Shown here one piece after another: positions 60,594 through 64,000 of a stretch of DNA of 64,000 bases; the stretch's first letter is position 1; each line of letters starts with the position of its first letter. Made by a program: the position numbers and the translations under genes. The notes beneath the pieces are model-generated. The model searched no databases, had not been told where the DNA came from, and was given only the letters and a program-made list of their open reading frames with translations. Source of the DNA: Actinomyces sp. ph3 (GTDB lineage: Bacteria > Actinomycetota > Actinomycetes > Actinomycetales > Actinomycetaceae); contig NZ_CAGY01000002.1 in NCBI RefSeq assembly GCF_000308055.1, positions 1 to 64,000 on the forward strand, in the 5' to 3' direction.

Positions 60594-62171
60594 GTGTCGA
60601 TACGCGTTCAAACTCTCACAAGATCAGCGATTTCGGGGCTTTCAATGCTCCTCGCATGTTTCCTTGCATTAGCCTATTTCGTCGTTTCCCAAGGTGCGTC
60701 ACAGGCCGCAACCGTCAACGACATCGTCAAGGATGTCAAGCTCTCTGGAGTCAGCTCCTCAACGAAGCTTGGCGTTGGCACCATGATGCAGGTTGACTTC
60801 ACCATCGACGGAACGGGGAAGGCAATCCGCCAGGGAGACACTTTCACCATCCAAGCACCCCCGGAGCTCAACACCTTCGCTTCGACCGGCACACAACTTC
60901 AATTCGACATGATCGCCCCTGATGGTCAGGTCGCTGTCAATTGCTCTGCTCCCGCACCTGAACCCGGAGCGGTCATCACCTGTACCTTTACAGACTACGC
61001 AAACTCCCACCAGAACATCACCGGTTCAGGTTGGGCAAAGATGAGCGCAGCTGCAAAGACCACTGCTGGCGCAGTGTCCTTCTTGATTGATGGCAAGGCT
61101 GTTTCTGTTCAGCTCCCCGGTGACGGAACCGGAATTGGCGACACCAATATCGGAAAAACCACCAAACACAACAAAGGCGGAACAGTCGACTCCGATGATC
61201 CTTCGTTGATTAACTGGTCGATTAACATCGTGGAGTCAGGAATCTCGGTCGAAACCATCACTGTTGACGATACCTTCACGAATGACAATGGTGGTTACAC
61301 CCTGGCCAACGAGCCCTCAATGTTAGTGTGGGCTAACGGAGACGACTTCCCCTTGGGAGATTCCACAACGGTATCGAATGGCGATGCACTGAACGGCGGC
61401 ACCTTCACCGTCACGAAGAAGGCAGACGGCAGCGGTTTCACCGCGACTTGGCCGAAGGGTAACGGAAACGCAATTTATTCGATCTCCTATAACACCAAGA
61501 TCAAGAATTCGGCAATGGTCGGTAAGTCTGCGACCTTCACAAACAACGCGTCTGTCAACGCTGTTGTATTGGTCGGAAAAGCGGTAATCACAGCCGATGG
61601 TGGTGGTTCCACCAACGACAACCCCTCATTGCCTCGCCCCACACCAACGACAACGACTCCGGAACCTACCCCGAGCACGACAACACCGGAGCCAACCCCA
61701 AGCACAACCACTCCCGAGCCAACACCTAGCACAACCACTCCCGAGCCAACACCTAGCACAACCACTCCCGAGCCGACTCCTACTACAACGACTCCGGAAC
61801 CAACCCCCAGTACAACCACTCCGGAACCCACCCCCAGTACAACCACTCCGGAACCAACCCCCAGTACAACCACTCCGGAACCAACACCAACACCGACGAC
61901 AACCGAGCCGACTCCTGAGGTATCAACAACAACTCCTCAGCCTTCGGCCTCGACAAGTAGCACGACTCCTCCGGTAACCCCCGAGACAAGCAATCCTCCG
62001 CTTCCTCCGGCACCACAGCAGGATGTGCCCCCCGCGGCGCCTTCTCCCAAGGAAGCGAATCGTTCCCTTGCTTCGACCGGCACCGATGCGACTCTTGCCG
62101 CAGCTGCTGCACTGAGCGCGGCAATTGCCGGAGGCTTGCTTGTAGCCCGTACTCGTCGCGAACAGGATTGA
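60594..62171 (+). CDS. LAxTG-anchored MSCRAMM-like adhesin with TTTPEPTPS stalk
   Basis: 525 aa. Signal peptide (1-38, AQA-type end), two beta-sandwich domains (about 40-180 and 185-330) with the Sdr/Cna adhesin look (VDFTIDG...GDTFTIQAPPEL; NWSINIVESGISVETITVDDTF), a stalk of about nine TTTPEPTPS repeats (about 355-435), a Pro/Ser-rich region, then the sorting signal LASTG (492-496), hydrophobic helix and RTRREQD tail. Probable ligand-binding surface adhesin; ligand unknown. GTG start with AGGAG about 9 nt upstream. Confidence 0.82.
   Translation: MSIRVQTLTRSAISGLSMLLACFLALAYFVVSQGASQAATVNDIVKDVKLSGVSSSTKLGVGTMMQVDFTIDGTGKAIRQGDTFTIQAPPELNTFASTGTQLQFDMIAPDGQVAVNCSAPAPEPGAVITCTFTDYANSHQNITGSGWAKMSAAAKTTAGAVSFLIDGKAVSVQLPGDGTGIGDTNIGKTTKHNKGGTVDSDDPSLINWSINIVESGISVETITVDDTFTNDNGGYTLANEPSMLVWANGDDFPLGDSTTVSNGDALNGGTFTVTKKADGSGFTATWPKGNGNAIYSISYNTKIKNSAMVGKSATFTNNASVNAVVLVGKAVITADGGGSTNDNPSLPRPTPTTTTPEPTPSTTTPEPTPSTTTPEPTPSTTTPEPTPSTTTPEPTPTTTTPEPTPSTTTPEPTPSTTTPEPTPSTTTPEPTPTPTTTEPTPEVSTTTPQPSASTSSTTPPVTPETSNPPLPPAPQQDVPPAAPSPKEANRSLASTGTDATLAAAAALSAAIAGGLLVARTRREQD
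61650..61890. repeat. 27-bp tandem repeats encoding TTTPEPTPS
   Basis: About nine near-identical in-frame 27-bp units within the adhesin gene, with synonymous differences (for example ACTCCCGAGCC and ACTCCGGAACC). Copy number is likely to vary between strains by slippage. Confidence 0.85.
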
Positions 62172-62265
62172 GACAAAGAGTCGATCAGGCTTGCGGCCTG
62201 CAGCCCACGCATAGGGGCACAAAGGCGTTAGCCTGATTGGCCGACACACAATCGACTCAATACAC

Positions 62266-62310
62266 AACAGGGTGGGGGCCAGACGCGCAGCGTCTGGCCC
62301 CCACCCTGTT
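62266..62310. terminator. Bidirectional terminator hairpin
   Basis: A perfect 21-bp, GC-rich stem (62266-62286 with 62290-62310) with loop GCA between the adhesin gene and the convergent 96-aa gene. No T-tract. Confidence 0.75.
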
Positions 62311-62333
62311 ATAACCGCATCTAGCGGTGGTGA

Positions 62334-62624
62334 TTAGTCTTCGCGGGTCGTAACCTCAATGATCTGAACTTCAGCGGAATCTGGGATATCAGCCGCGCGA
62401 GGAGCAGATTTTCCAGAAGCACTAGTCGAAGGCTCATCAACCACGGTGCTGTCAACAACACGCACACCCGGCCGCGGGGCCCCATAGCGCGAAGGAGCGT
62501 CTTGCCCCATGCCGCGACGTATCGCGCGACGGACAAAGAAAATGAAGGCAGCTGAAATCAGTGCAACACCGATGACAACGATCAGAATCAGGTTGCCCAG
62601 TAGCGTAAGAAGTCCACCAATCAT
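62334..62624 (-). CDS. Small single-helix membrane protein
   Basis: 96 aa. One long N-terminal membrane segment (about 4-31), then a basic RRAIRRGMG and a soluble polar tail ending VQIIEVTTRED. No family recognised. TAGGGT lies 6 nt before the ATG: leaderless. Divergent from the TetR gene (133 bp apart). Confidence 0.7.
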   Translation of the reverse strand: MIGGLLTLLGNLILIVVIGVALISAAFIFFVRRAIRRGMGQDAPSRYGAPRPGVRVVDSTVVDEPSTSASGKSAPRAADIPDSAEVQIIEVTTRED

Positions 62625-62757
62625 GCATTCACCCTACACTGGGCACAATGGTCGTGAGAGAATAGAGCCCTCAGCTCTAAACGAACATGTCACTGAAGAG
62701 GTATCGCCTTCGCCTGTGCATGTTCCACTCGGTGTCGGCAGGAAGAGGCGGTTATAT

Positions 62758-63498
62758 ATGGGAAAACGAGCCGAAACCCAGGACCGTCTCCTCGCAGCAA
62801 CTCGACACATCATCATCACCGAAGGCATTGAAGCTACATCACTTGAGCACATCTGCGCAGTTGCAGGTTTTACCCGCGGCGCCTTCTACTCAAATTTTTC
62901 CTCTAAAGACTCACTGCTGGGAATCTTGGCCGAAGGCGAATACGCCGACCTGATCCAACGCCTGCGTGAACGCGTCCTTTTGTGGGAGAACGCCCAAACC
63001 CCCGCTTCCCAGGGAGGTGAGGGGGATCGTCACCTCCTCATGGAAAACCTGCTCTACGAAGCCTTGGACGCAATCCATATTGACGAAGGGCTCTACATCC
63101 TCCACTCCGAGATGCTCATGCGCTCAATCCGCGACCCCGAGTGGGGTATGCGACTGCTGGACCTCAATCGTCAATTTGCAGATCAACTCGGTTCGGTTCT
63201 GCAGACAATCCTGACGGCCGCTGGCCGCGAACTTACGGTTCCCATTGGTGCGCTTGCCCAAAGTGTCATCGGTGTCGTCATGCGCGCTGCAGGCCTTGCG
63301 GGTTGGCGTCAATCCATTCGCGAGTACCGCAGTAAGCACAGTGCTGCCACAAACTCCGGCTACCCAGCGCCAGCGCCTCACGAAGATCACCCTCCGGTAC
63401 CACCTGCCCACACAGCCTCGCAGGCTAGCCCGGCAACCCGATCAATTCTCGAAGTCGTCCTGGTCCTGCTCTACGCTTGCTCGCGCGAAATCGCCTGA
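62758..63498 (+). CDS. TetR-family transcriptional regulator
   Basis: 246 aa. TetR helix-turn-helix (about 8-52; LEHICAVAGFTRGAFYSNFSSKDSLL), helical ligand domain, then a Pro-rich linker (200-225) before a final hydrophobic helix. Its DNA-binding helix is nearly the same as that of the TetR at 29742-30476. ATG at 62758 chosen (GGAAGAGG upstream); the frame extends to 62509 but that part overlaps the divergent gene. Confidence 0.85.
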   Translation: MGKRAETQDRLLAATRHIIITEGIEATSLEHICAVAGFTRGAFYSNFSSKDSLLGILAEGEYADLIQRLRERVLLWENAQTPASQGGEGDRHLLMENLLYEALDAIHIDEGLYILHSEMLMRSIRDPEWGMRLLDLNRQFADQLGSVLQTILTAAGRELTVPIGALAQSVIGVVMRAAGLAGWRQSIREYRSKHSAATNSGYPAPAPHEDHPPVPPAHTASQASPATRSILEVVLVLLYACSREIA

Positions 63499-63660
63499 AA
63501 ATACACATCGGTATCGCTCTCAAGCGTTTTCGAAGGAAACTTCAAGAGTCGCAGAATTACACCGAAAACTCATAGCACCTCATCGGCGTTCCGGGCGCAT
63601 CCCTCACAATATGCACCCCTGTATTTGTCCGCTCATGCGGCGAATTGAACGATGGGTGTA

Positions 63661-64000
63661 ATGCAGATTGATCAAGAAGCACCCGTCCTTCACTGCGACG
63701 AAGTTGACTCAACGAACACTCACCTTGCCCACATCGTGCTCGGCGAGGGGTCAACTGCGCCTTCGGGGATAGCGCTGTGGGCAAGCCGCCAGAACAAGGG
63801 TCGCGGACGCGATGGACGCGTCTGGCTCTCTTCCGATGAAGCACTGACTTTCTCTCTCATGGTTGAGGCCTCGGAAAGCGAATTGGAATGGCTGACCGCG
63901 CTGGCTGGGGTCGCACTCCTGCGCACGATCCGCAGCACAGGGCTCGACGCGGCAGTAGGCGGTGAGGACGCACTTTCACTCAAGTGGCCAAACGATCTGC
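63661..64000 (+). CDS. birA: Biotin-[acetyl-CoA-carboxylase] ligase, 5' part
   Basis: The first 113 codons; the gene continues past the window. Motifs: the substrate opening EVDSTNTHLA, the adenylate-binding GRGRDGRVW, and KWPNDL at the end. No N-terminal helix-turn-helix, so a monofunctional ligase without the repressor role of E. coli BirA. It attaches biotin to BCCP. An in-frame ATG at 63652 is an alternative start. Confidence 0.93.
   Translation, partial: MQIDQEAPVLHCDEVDSTNTHLAHIVLGEGSTAPSGIALWASRQNKGRGRDGRVWLSSDEALTFSLMVEASESELEWLTALAGVALLRTIRSTGLDAAVGGEDALSLKWPNDL

Noticed and set aside
61487-61873. 128-codon Val/Gly-rich frame opposite the adhesin stalk
   Set aside because: Complement of the TTTPEPTPS repeats; not a gene.

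Overview
The window is chromosomal DNA of a moderately high-GC actinobacterium. The evidence is a dnaK-grpE-dnaJ-hspR operon with HAIR operators, a GTP-type PEP carboxykinase, a MurT/GatD pair, DUF2510 and DUF4235 proteins, an HspR-type regulator, many GTG/TTG starts and many genes that appear leaderless. Three surface proteins with LAxTG sorting signals and the overall gene style suggest a member of Actinomycetaceae (Actinomyces/Schaalia-like). That placement is inference; no 16S rRNA gene is present. There are no IS elements, CRISPR arrays or phage genes. Almost all of the window is ordinary core genome.

Layout. 1-6.1 kb: a metal-responsive surface protein with a Zur-like operator, an SDR oxidoreductase, exonuclease III, and a TetR/serine-hydrolase pair. 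6.1-17.4 kb: the heat-shock section (clpB; dnaK-grpE-dnaJ-hspR; an S4-domain protein), with three HAIR sites. Inside it sit the murT-gatD peptidoglycan amidation operon plus a third membrane gene, and a GtrA protein. 17.5-25.8 kb: RlmC-type rRNA methyltransferase, an LAxTG surface protein, a phosphodiester glycosidase followed by a GT2-GtrA fusion, GNAT, MarR and an M18 aminopeptidase. 25.9-33.4 kb: Nudix, a YidE/AspT-type transporter, a two-gene DUF2510/coiled-coil membrane unit, TetR, aldo-keto reductase, ACT protein and DUF4921 protein.

33.4-35.2 kb is the one clearly foreign-looking segment. It is AT-rich, lies against the 3' end of a tRNA-Ser gene, and carries an XRE/IrrE-like protein that lacks the HExxH metalloprotease motif, overlapping a PIN-domain nuclease gene. 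A 14-codon leader ORF precedes the pair. This toxin-antitoxin- or defence-like pair is the best candidate for an undescribed system.

35.4-49.1 kb: SCP-like and DUF4235 proteins, a solute-binding-like lipoprotein, an LssY_C membrane protein, an FMN reductase, and a MoxR/DUF58/VWA/TPR (Bat-like) locus. A convergently oriented LAxTG surface-protein gene splits that locus in two. A 651-aa tail-anchored protein follows. 49.2-60.4 kb: pckG, a PhoU-like/PiT phosphate uptake pair with a Septum_form lipoprotein, a MutT1-type protein whose phosphatase half has lost key residues, a truncated oxidoreductase remnant, tRNA-Lys, an mscS-msrB-eamA-eamA operon, and a tRNA-Glu/Asp/Phe cluster. 60.5-64 kb: an LAxTG MSCRAMM-like adhesin with a TTTPEPTPS repeat stalk, a small membrane protein divergent from a TetR regulator, and the start of birA.

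Two themes cut across the window. One is cell-envelope work: sorted proteins, lipid II amidation, polyprenol-linked sugar transfer and VWA proteins. The other is an apparent abundance of leaderless genes, with a TANNNT -10 element 6-7 nt before the start codon.
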